Assembly (NCBI GenBank): GCA_018340375.1 | Contig: JAFFJZ010000010.1 | Span: forward strand, 9,176,001-9,240,000 | Direction: 5' to 3' | Source of the DNA: Gonatopus flavifemur | Lineage: Eukaryota > Arthropoda > Insecta > Hymenoptera > Dryinidae | Length of the DNA stretch: 64,000 bases | Translations under genes and position numbers: made by a program | Notes under the pieces: generated by a model | What the model saw: the letters and a program-made list of their open reading frames with translations, nothing else | Told to the model about the DNA's origin: nothing | Databases searched by the model: none | Shown here: positions 37,101-49,100 of the stretch, one piece after another | How the letters are laid out: the number at the start of each line of letters is the position of its first letter | Position numbering within the stretch: position 1 is the first letter of the stretch

Positions 37101-40100
37101 ATTTACATTGAAGATTTAAATAGAAGAAATTTTATTACTCACGACTCTCCATTTGTAGTTTACATTCTTGCGTATCATGTGGATAAATTAAAAAATTCAT
37201 AGCGCACGATAATTTAAGTGTTAACCTGAGCACACAACAAAGTCATATTACTTACTGTATTCCTTACTCATTCTAATTACTTATGGCATTCACGTACTTG
37301 ACCATGTATAAAATTGTTTTATCTTTGTAAAGCCATAGGTAATGATTGGGTATCGTCATAGTTTGGAAAGTTACGGACTTGGCGTTCTTGAAAAACGAAT
37401 CTGGTCTCCACATATTTTTCAGCCAGTCGACTTCCAATAACCTGTGATCAATAATATTGAGGATTAGTTTTCATTATGGTTCCGTATTCATCACGGCCAA
37501 TACTTTGTTTTCTTATTTTATAGAATCGAATTTCTACACCCCCACCACCCTCCGCGAGTAGAAATGAAAATCGGCCCATGCGAGGCTCTATTCTGGTCCA
37601 AGTTGGAGTAGTCTGAGCCCAGACAAGGCCTTGAAAAACACAGTTCACAAACGGAGGAATTTATACCTGAGCTGATTCGAGTTCTAATTATGAAAAATAA
37701 TTTGAAAGTAATTCCTCAGAATAATTGTTCATTGGTATGTAATGTGATTATAGGGTTTGCTTCGATGATGAAAAGGAATCCCTGTGAAACTGAATCCATA
37801 CGGAAATTCCACTGTGTCCAAAAAGTAACGTGACATTTGAATTTAAATTCTGTGTGCGAATGTATTTAGGGAAGTGCTTTTATTGTGAGATTAGTAAGAC
37901 TGTCTTTGATATCCGTGCCAAGGATCGCATCAAAATATTCATTAGCGTTTGATATACGCTTCGTTTTTCACGGAGAAAAGGAATAGTTGCTGCAACTACT
38001 TAGTAGTCAGGACAAGTATTACGTTAGCTGCCTCAACTGACTCGATAGTTGCACTACCCTAATAGCATTTCGCGCGCAAATGTAAGCGATTCACGTGCAA
38101 ATCGAGTTACAGAATCGCTAGCAAAGTCGGATCCATGTGCGTCGCTTTCTGTTGACAGAACTGCAAGCCATCGCGCTCATACGTAAGCATGATTGCTATT
38201 TGCGTGCATATGGCGAGTGATATTATTATTTGCTAGCAAAACACTGGCGAACTGCGCGCATAAAGACGCGGGTCTCGAGGCTCAAACTTTGCGCGCACAG
38301 AATGTTATCTGGGTAACTAACCTAAATACCTGGCAACTTACGAAATATTTTCGTTAGTTAGTGCAACTATCGAGTTAGTTGCACTGACTACTAAGTAGTT
38401 GCAGCAACTATTTGAGCAGATGGTCGAAAATCGACTCTTTAAGTAGTTGCTACAACTATTCCCTTTTATCCGTGTGCTGAAAGTGAATTTCTCGAGTTTT
38501 ATAAAGTCTGCATTTTTTAAGCGGAGGATTTGTATTAAATTTTGTTTGCTGAATGGATTTTCTGCTGCCGATTTGTTGGGGATGGTGCAGAAAGCCTTTA
38601 GTAATGAGGCTATGTCGAAAAAGAGTGTTTACACGGAGAAAAAAGAATAGTTGCAGCAACTACTGAAATAGTCGATTTTCGACCATCTCAAAGAGTTGAT
38701 GCAACTAGTTAGTAGTCAGGACAAATAACACGTTAGCTGCCTCAACTAACTCGATAGTTGCACTAACTAACCTAAATACCTGGCAACTTACGAAGTATTT
38801 TCGTTAGTTAGTGCAACTATCGAGTTAGTTGCACTGGCTATTCAAGTAGTTGCTGCAACTATTCCTTTTTCTCCGTGTACAAGTGGTACAAAGAGTTCCA
38901 AGAAGATCGAGAACGTGTCGAAGACGAAAAGCGTCCCGATCGACCATCAACTTCAACTGACGAAGTTCACGTCCAAAAAATAAGAGATTTGGTGCTCGTA
39001 AATCGTCGATTACCAATCAGAGATCTCGATTGGTACTGAAAACACTGGATTCCCTGGGAAAACATGGTCGCGTTGAAGTGTGTAAAACAATGCTTTCTGA
39101 CTATCAGGACAAGATTAAACGGATTATTACGAGAGATGAGACGTGGATTTATGCTTACGATCCGGAAACAATCGATCAATCAAGTGGATATCACGCTAAA
39201 GGTGAGGCAAAACCAAAAAAACCGCGCCAAAGTTGCTCAAAAATCAAGGTTATGTTGACTTTTTTCTTTAATTATCGTGGTGTTGGGCATTTTGAATTCC
39301 TTGCGCTAGGTCAAACCATCAACAAAGAATATTATTTGAGCGTTATGCGTCGTTCACGTGAAGCTATTCGCCTGAAGAGAACAGAATTGTAGCGAGACAA
39401 CTCCTGGTTTTTGCACCACGACACCCAATCAGAAAAATCCGAATTATGCCAATGTTGACAACAGGTGCAGTACAGTGCCATTATTGGGTCTTCCGCACTT
39501 GGCCAACACGTACGGGATCAGTACTGAGAGCTTAATGCTGGCCAGGTACTGATCCAGTACAGGCACTGCACTGATTGCGGATAATATTATTTGTATTCAA
39601 TCCTCAGTACAGAACAGCGTTATCATCCCAGACAAATGCCAGTACCCTGCCAGTTTTGGCCGGTACTGGTGCAGTACTGCGCCTGTTGTAAATTTCTGGT
39701 TGGGTAATGTACCGGCTCACACTGCACTGATCCTTCGTGTCTATTTCGTAAAAAACTCGACCCATATCGTTCCACATCCACCGTATTCACCTGATTCGGC
39801 ACCGCGCGACTTCTGACTATTCAACAAACTCAGAAGACCGCTCCGGGGACACCGTTTTGAGTTGATAAAGAAACCGGAAACCGACTTTAACAACTGTTTT
39901 GAAGATTGGAAAATGCGTTGGCATGACCCAGTGCACATTTTTCCCCTCAACATTTCAAACATTCATTATATTCTCTGAATGATATCAGAAAGTTCTCTAA
40001 TGCGTCAATTTCGGGAAGCTTTTAGAGAACTTTCTGATATCATTTAGAGAACATAATGAATGTTTGAAATGTTGAGGGGAAAAATGTCCACTGGGAAGTG

Positions 40101-43100
40101 TATTTTATCGGGGGGGATCACTTTGAAGGCGATGAAATTGATTTGGGAGAATAAGAAAAGATTTTTGAAAATAAATGCTATGTCACCTTATTCTTTGGAC
40201 ACAGTAGAATAGTGAATTCTGTGCTTACATGACCCTACTGGAAAGTATGAGTTGAGTGACAGATACACACACTTGTTCCAATTGCTTTCTTGTTGATAAT
40301 AGGATTCAATGCAACTGTTTCATCAGGGTTGGAAGTTACTTTTTTTCATACTAAACTTGGTCTGATCTGCCACCGTGTAAGGTTAGTGAGCTCGAGGACA
40401 GATGCACCTAGAGTCGTTCTAAGTTTTTTGAAGCCTCCGATGCGCTTCGTATCGGAGATATATAGAGATGAAAGAACCGCACCGTTGACAGAGTGTCTCC
40501 TTGAAAGTCGAAGCTTACGGTGGCCACACGGGAAAAAAGGAATGGTTGCAGCAACTACTTAAATAATCGATTTTCGATCATCTACTGAAGTAGTTGCTGC
40601 AGCTACTTAGTAATCAGGACCAGTAACATATTTGCTGTCTCAACTGATTCAAAATACCTCAGGTATTTACGTTAGTTAGTGCAACTATCGAGTTACTTGT
40701 CCTGACTACTAAGTAGATGGTCAAAAATCGACTATTGAGGTAGTTGCTGCAACTATACTCTCTTTTCCGTGTACCCCTTTCACAGGATGTTGCTGAAGTT
40801 TGAATCGTTATTGAACTGAATTGATCACTGAATAACGAAATCCTCAGCTATTTAAGGGGGGAAATACATGTGAATGTACCTTTTTTTCAAGAATTTATTA
40901 CAAAACATTGGTTGAAGATACATTAATGAAATAAAGCACATCTTGAATTATACGTTTGAAATTATCTTTCAAATTTTTTGAAGACAAAAATATTTCAAAA
41001 TGGCGGAGCTACGAGTTGCTACCTCGTTTTTGCGCCGTGCAGCCTACGGGTCCCAATTTTTTTCTAAAATCAAAAAATCAAAATTCTATCGTTAGAATAT
41101 GTAGAAACACACATCTTGACGGAGAGAAGAACAAAAAACCAAATTTATTCACATTGGTTTTTTCAATTTGTAATTAGGAACAAAAGTGGGTTTTTTTTCA
41201 AAATCCCCCTGAATTTTCAATTTTTCATTTTCATTCGTTTTGGCTCCGTCAAGATGTGCATTTTTATATATTCTAACGATAGAATCTTGGTTTTCTGATT
41301 TTAGAAAAAAATTGGGACTTGTAGGCTGCACGGCGTGAAAACCAGCTACCAACTTTTAGCAGCTGTAGCTCTGCCATTTTGAAATATTTTTGTCTCAAAA
41401 AAATTGTCAAAATACTTTGAAACGTATATTTCAAGATATGCGTTATTTCATTAATGGGTCTTCAGTCAATTTTTTGTAATAAATTCTCAAAAAACGGTAT
41501 GTTTACAAGTATTTCTCCCCTTAAGACCCAAAATCTTGCGATAATTTCTCAGATTTTGTGAGTTTGAATTTTCGTCTCATTTCTGTGAACGATTCGAATT
41601 TCAACAACGTTTTCACAAGGGAGTGATCGATACAATATTCGACGATCCAGATATTTTTCATACAATTTGTATGAAGTTTTCATCGATATTTTATAAAGTT
41701 TAACATCAACTAGGTAAATTTTCGACAAAAAATCTCAATACCGTCAAATATCTTAAAACAACTTTAGATGCACCAAGAAAACCATCTCTCCTTCTCTCTC
41801 TCTTCCTCTTTTCCATCCCGTTTAATCTTCCCATAAATATTAATCTCTTCTTTCAACTCTTATGAAAAAACCCGATATCGGAATTTCATCGCTAAATCAT
41901 CAGCTGTATCCAAAATATATCGTTTGGTTTCATTATTAGACAAGTCTGATAAAAATACGAAATCTATGATAATTATCCGATAGAAAACCGATCAGCTAGC
42001 CGATGATTTCTCGATATCGGGTTTACATTGGATAATTATCGTAGATCTCGTATTTCTATCGGACTTGTCTGATAATGAAACCAAACGATAGATTTTGGAT
42101 AGTATTGATACAGCTGATGATTTAAAGATGAAATCCCGATATCGAGTTTTTTCATAAGGGAATCCAACCAGAAAGTGAATGTCAATATGTTATGAAATTG
42201 ATATCGAACTAATCGATTTTGTTGCATTTCGTCTGATTTTGAGAAGCTGGATATCAATTCGACATCGACAGATTTTCATTTTCAAACGGGAAAATTTGAA
42301 AGTTCTGTATCTTTGTAGAGTTTCCAATCCAATCTTGCGATAAACCATTCTTGAGAGACCGATCAACAAGATAGAATGTCTTGAAAATACAATTCAGCTG
42401 TTTGATAGCTAAATTCAAGAAATCTGATTGAATTAAGAACGGCTGGTTCATGATTCTTATCAGAGATAGGTTAATTCTGTGACCTAAGGGGAGATCCTGC
42501 TTTAGGAGGCCTCAAAATAGTGTTTTTTTGAGAATTTTTTTAGGTACCAAAAAAATAATTCTATCCAACGAACTCTTCAAGGTATTCTCATATATTTTTC
42601 AAGTAAATAAAAAAATTTTTTCCAGCGTGAAAAGATCATATATGTAAGAGTTATGTCCACATTCGTAGAGCGCTTCCCAATTCAAGTCTTCTATCGGTGA
42701 GAAAGATACAGGTCGTATTTCTTATCTAAAATGAAAACACCAAACGGCATTTCAATTTTCATACATCATCATTCTATGTGAACCAAAAAAACCCGGAAGA
42801 AATCGTGGAATTCAAAATTTACTCGGTGTTTGAAAAAAAACAACTCTTCTTGGAGGAAGAATAATCACTTAAACTTGCTATAAAAATTGCTTGGACATAA
42901 TTTTCCATAAAGGATAGAAAACTGAAGATAACAAGGTTTGGTTCAATTCAATCGGACGTCTAGTTTTTTTGCAATCACTCCCACCAGTTTATGATGATTG
43001 TGAAACTGAAAACTGAAGAAAACTCACTTTCTCTCATTATTTCTCATTGGAAAAAAATTTTGTTATCAACTTGAAATATACATATATTCCTGAATATATT

Positions 43101-46100
43101 CCAAAAAGTTCGTTTTATTCAATTATTTCTTTCGTATCTCAAAACATTTTCCAAAACAACGTTTTTTTGAGGCCTCCTAAAGCAGGAACCCCCCTTAACG
43201 GATCATCCATTTTTATGCTGAAAAATTATACATACCTGTATTCAGAAGTCATATTTTCTGGCAATCGAAGTCTATTATCTTTCCACGTTTGCGCAAAGAA
43301 TATGTCAGCGGCGTAAGTCTGAAACAACGTTAACTTTTTCATACACCTTGCCCTCTGTCGGTACAAAATCTCTAGAAATTCACACATTTTGAATTTCCGA
43401 AGATTTGTTTGGCCCATGCTTAAACTGTACAAAATGGTTATGGGAATTTTTGAAAAAGGTCGATTCTTTTTAATATAAAAGTTATCGGATTTCTCATTAA
43501 AATCTGTAGAAATTGTATATATTTTTTTATATAAAGGGATCGATCTTTCTCAAAGATTCCCAGCACTAGTATATGGTATTCATGCTGAAAAAATTTTCCA
43601 GTTGTCATGACTAAAAATTTAATGAAATACTGTAGTGCTCAAATTAATTGGAACACCAGATGAATTTTATTGTGCTCTTTCTGCTGTACGACAGTTGGCA
43701 CCACTGCTACTTGGGTTTTCAAGAACAGAGGAGGACATAGGAGTTTTTTTGGTTAATAAACTGTGTGTCCTGTAGAAATTGCAGTAATTTCCCTGGTGCT
43801 CCAATTGATTTGAGCGCTACTGTGCGATCTCAAATAAAAAGTCTAGTTGTCTCAACGAAATATAAGTTCCTTCAACTGAAAGTTTTTATTAATACAACGG
43901 ATGTTTCAATCCGGACAACTAAAAGGTTTCATTCGATGTCGTTTTTGTTGGTTCACGGAGAGAAAAAATTTGCTGACGCAGCAAATCGAGGTATTATATA
44001 TAGAATAGCAAAATTTTTTGCTGACCTAGCTAAAATTTTGCTATAACAGCAATCGTGTTAGCTACAACAGCAATTTTTTAGCTGTGGCAGCAAAAAATGT
44101 TTGCTCCGCCAGCAAATTTTCAGTATTATATATGGAATAGCAAACAAATTTTGCTGGGATAGCAAACGTTTTTTGCTGTCGCAGCTAACAAGATTGCTGG
44201 AACAGCAAATAGTTTGCTGTCACAGCAAAAAATTTGCTGCTCTGGCAAAGGGAACCCAGCAAAAGTAGATTTCGCTGCCACAGCGAATTCCTTTTTCTCC
44301 GTGTTATTATAATTAAAGAGTTTTCTCAGTGCACCCTCCAAATCAAACCGTGTTGATTACTATAATGATATTAACTTTTACGCACCATCGATGTTTCATC
44401 AATGGAATCGAGACCCATAACAGTGACGTGAAAATATACTGTAGTAGCTTGCCCGTCTTTTTTTGGTGGTCTCATTTTATCGTACAGTTTGGGATCTTCT
44501 GGCAAGAGATCGTAAAATTCTAAGCTTCTCCTGGAATACAAAAAATTATTGTTCATCTTTATTACAGAATGATCATAAAATCTATCCAAAGTTATACCAG
44601 TTTTTAGTGTTTCATTCATCGCTGAAGTTTGAGTGGAATTGGAAAAGAAGCTGTGAATTCAAGCACAAATTCTTCGGTAATTCAGGTAGCAATTAACCTG
44701 GAGAACAACTCGGAAAAATTACTAGGATTTCGGCAATTCCCAGGCTCGTAATGCCAAGACTGACAATTATTGCACCATGATCGGCGTCAACCTTGGGTTG
44801 TCAAGTCTGGTTAGCCTAGCCTCGGCCGATGCATGGCCCGCCATAGCTGACTAAGCGTTGATAGAGTCTTGGACAGCGATGTTAGGACCAAGCATATTCT
44901 CTCGTGTTTGATTTAATCCTCGTCAACCAAGCCTTGATCAATGCTTGGCCCGTCATAGCTAACCAAACTTTGATAGCGTCTTGAACATCAATGCTAGGAC
45001 CAAGTATATTTTGCCGTGTTGGATTTCCGATATATATGAAAGCTGAATGCTCAGCAGAGAACGTTATCATTATCCTGAACATTTACCTAACTTAATATAA
45101 TAACATTGTTGGTAATTAGGCTACACCCGGTGATAACTAGCATTGATAACAGCTTGGCTTATTACCTTGGTAACATTGTCGGCCATCAAGCTACACCCGG
45201 TCATAACTAGTATTGACTCGAACCTGTCACCAGGCCATTTAGCTCAAACTAGGCTCAAGTGTGTATTGACGGCGGGCCCCATCTACGCCCAGGGTGGGTA
45301 GCCATGCTACCCAACGTGAGGACAACCCTGGGATGATAACATCGTTCCCAGCTTGGCCGTATTGCTTTGCCCGAGAATTGGTAACATCACGGGCCCAGCA
45401 TGAACCCAGACTAGGCAATCAATATCACCCCTTCCTTTTTGTTTTGAAATTGGAAAATCCCCAGCATGTATATACCATGGGGCCCACGCCGGGCCAGCAT
45501 GGGCCCCATCCTGCCAATATGGGCCCAAGACTGGGCCAGAGTGGGACCAAAATTCTTACACGCTGAGGATTGTACACACATGCTCGGGATATAAATTCAC
45601 ACCAATCTTGGCCTAACGCTGGTCCAAATTGGGGCCAAGTTCAAATGTGCCCGCACTAAGATCCATTATCTCCATTTTTTTTCAACTATAATTGTATAGG
45701 AAAGCACAACAGGGCCAAGATTGAGCCAACATGGGCCCCATCGTCATTCCCCAATACTGGGTTAAAGAGAATGGACCCAGCCTGGGGCCCATTGTCATTA
45801 TAGGCAATACACGCTTGGGGGATTATAAATCAATAATGGCAACAATATCGATTGCAAGCATAGAACCAATATTGAATTTGAATATTGAACTAAGCTCGGA
45901 TGCCAAGCATTGAACATTGTTATCATCTCAGACATTAATCTAGTTTGGTGCCAATGTTAGCAACCAAGCTAGGCCCGATGTTGCCTGGCATTGATTCAAG
46001 CTTGGCACCAAGCATGGCACATTTGTCAAAGCATACCTGGGTTATGCCGAAAAATACGATGAATTTACTGAATTTGGAGGAATTTTCACCTCCTATGATT

Positions 46101-49100
46101 GGGTTAATTGCTTCCCGACAAATTTCGGTAAATATACCGGAATTTCTTTCACGATGCTTTTATCGAACTGAATAGAACGCGAAATAGGGAAAATTCAGAT
46201 TGAGAATGAAAAGTGTGTTCCAACATTGATTCTCTTGAATGGTACACTGAGAGAAAACACTGTAGCTGAGAATGAGCCCAAGTACAGTTTTTAGTCACAG
46301 CAGTTATATTTTCACCATCACAGCGCCTTTCATAGTGACTTCAATCAAAAATATGGCTACTGTAACTATAAAAATGTACTTGGGCTCGTTCTCAGCGACA
46401 GTTTTTTCTCAATGTATGTGAAAATTTGAGATGTTCTCACAAAAATTGGACAGCAACTTCGTTTTCATAAACCTCAATCAGCGAACATCTGTTTCCTGAT
46501 GATTTTCATAGTACTTTTGTTCAGTGCCGAATTTATATTGGGCAGACCTGGCGGATGCCAGGGACTTTCACTGAACGGAGGATTGTTGGAAGAGATTTGA
46601 TTTCATTGATATGCGATAGACTGAGTACGATCATATAGTAAGCCATGAAGCTTGGAGAAAGATCTTTATCGGATCGTAAAATCTAAATGGAAAAATTATC
46701 AGAATTATGTGTAGCTAATTTATATATAATTCAATACAGTTTCTATAGAAGTTATACATAATTATATTTAATTTTGACATTCCTTTCCACTCGGAGAATG
46801 ATCAAGTGCATGGAGAAAAAGAGCAGTGATGATCCCTGCACTGAAAAAAGAAATTTAATTGCGCACCCAAATGTTTTTGCTGGTATAACGAAAGAAGACG
46901 TTGAATACCTTCAACTAAAATTTGGTTATTTCATCCAAAAAGATCCTATCAAATAGGGATATCCAATGTTGACAGTATCGATGATGTTTTGTAAAATATG
47001 TATCAGGTTTCAATTGAAATTTTATGAAAATTCATATAAAGTTTCATTAGTTGCACATTTCATATGAAAATATTGATACTGTGAATATCGGGCATCCATA
47101 TTCTCAAATCTGAAATCATCTTCACCTGCACTGAAAAGGAATTCTAGTGCTTACGAAGACGCGTTATGGTTGAGATAAGTATTCGAAAGAAAGAATGAAC
47201 AGTAGCGCTGTGACAACGACAATATAGTTGTTTAGAAAATCTTCGAATGAGACTGTTCCGAATAATTATGTGCTATGTATTGTAATTTCATAGAATATCT
47301 TGTCGAATTTATCCGAAATAGTCTCATTTGTACATTCTTTTCACATTCACTGACTAATCATAGCATATTTGAGAAGTTCTTGTGTTACTTGGCTTTGAGC
47401 CTATCACCAATCCTGGACCGAATCTGAACTGAATAGGATAGACAAGAAGTTTTCTACTTTTGAAATGAACTCCGTCTTGTCAAAAGACGGTATCCGTCTC
47501 ATAATCAACATAGATCAGACTTCCCTATTCCAAATGTTCGAAAAGACCTGGCAGATCATTTGCTTAGCGATTACTGACAAGACCGGGATTTTGACCCGGA
47601 TCTTACAGGTTCTGTTTGGCTCTGTCTGGTAGTCCGTGAGTTTTTGAACTAATGTACAAACCAAGCAATGTCAGACAGGCTGCAAATGTTGTTCGGTTCT
47701 ATCGGACATTTTCAATAGGGTGTGAGGGTAAAATCAAGAGTCATTTCTGACAATTTATTTAAGAAAGAAGGAGCGATATTTCTAAATTCGGGATTTCATG
47801 CCTGTTTACGTAACTCTTGGAGTACAAAAAAAAACATTCTTAGTCAATTATTTAAGAACACAATGGCGGTGCAGGGACTGGAGAAAAACAATCGCTGCTT
47901 TTGATACGAACCGACCGACTTGGAATTTTAGCTGTAGCTTCCTTATTGCATTGTCTGGAAAAGTACGTAGGACCCGTGTGGAAATTTTTCCGGGCGCCCT
48001 GTATTGAATATAGGGCCCGTAGGGGCTGTATACTTGGGCGTATATACAGATTCCCAAGTAGCAACAGAATTTCATAGTATATACGAAATAGAAACGTTCG
48101 TAGAATGTACGAATGAGATACGAAGAACATATATATGATGAACGTTCATAGAATGTTCGAATGAAACTGTTCCAAATATACTTAGAACGTACATAGTACA
48201 TTCGAAATATACGTTATTCATTCAATCGACGTTCAATTAACGTATCGTCGTATATTTTCGTTAATTGATACTTTGAAGTTCTGTTGCTGCTTGGGTATGA
48301 GACTTTTCTACGAATTCACCCAATGTGATTCTATTAGAATTCAAAAAATCGAATATATTCCGAATTCATATGGGATTTGTGTGTTGCCTGGGGCGTTTTA
48401 TTTTGTGTTATCTTGGCGTGCAACCATTTTACGTTTCTCCTCTGCTCCAAGTACGTTCCCTTCTCTTCAAATTCAAATCAGTGGAATCTCACTGTTGCTG
48501 CATTTAAAAATCGACAACTGAATGGAAACAATAAAATATCAGTGAGTAGTCACTGATTATGCAATTGAAAGTGTTTCTGACTGATTAAATCAGTGTGATT
48601 GCACTGCACAGATCTAATAATATTCACCGATCGTACATTGCATATGTAAATTCCACTGATTGAAATTTGAAAAGTACGAACGTATGCCCTGGTGACAAAA
48701 TTTCACTGAGTTCCCCTGAAAAATTCTTGCTTGTTGGACACATTGTTTACTGCAAATTTATCCGAATATCTCTGAAAAACTCTGAATTTTCCCTATCACT
48801 GCAACTGTCTGAAAAGTTATGAGAACCTCTGAAATTCTCTGAGGAACTCTTCACTGAAAGTCTCTGGAATTTTGAAAGATTTTCAGTGAAACTTTTTCAT
48901 CAGGGGAAAAATGCAAGTTTTCACGTATTTCAAACATGAACATGTTATAAATCTGATATAAATCTCTTTTAGGAATCTTATTGAATATCAGAACTGAGTT
49001 ATCAATGACATCTCATTGTGTGGGATGCCACCGGTGTCATTTGATGATCATACTCAATTGCAGGAATAATAAGGTTTCACCAATTTGAATGCAGTTAGTG

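Larger units (their letters stand above)
37812..40204 (+). pseudogene. Mariner transposon 2, broken by at least four insertions
   Basis: Terminal repeats are CTGTGTCCAAAAAGTAACGTG and the inverse of CTGTGTCCAAAGAATAAGGTG. Transposase pieces in order: [20 protein letters not shown] (about 38545-38605), [20 protein letters not shown] (38883 on), [27 protein letters not shown] with the first catalytic Asp (39132 on), LHHD with the second (about 39410), [15 protein letters not shown] with the third (about 39770), then RPLRGHRFE. Frameshifts and stops (for instance TGA after PRDF) add to the damage. Insertions are 37979-38474, 38632-38877, 39424-39704 and 39927-40095; removing them leaves about 1.2-1.3 kb, normal for mariner. 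It lies in intron 3 of the channel, antisense to it. Confidence 0.88.

Noticed and set aside
44126..44341. ORFs through the CAGCAAA-rich MITEs (also 53422-53688)
   Set aside because: The same peptide appears in both MITE copies because the DNA repeat is the same; no start context or conservation beyond the MITE.
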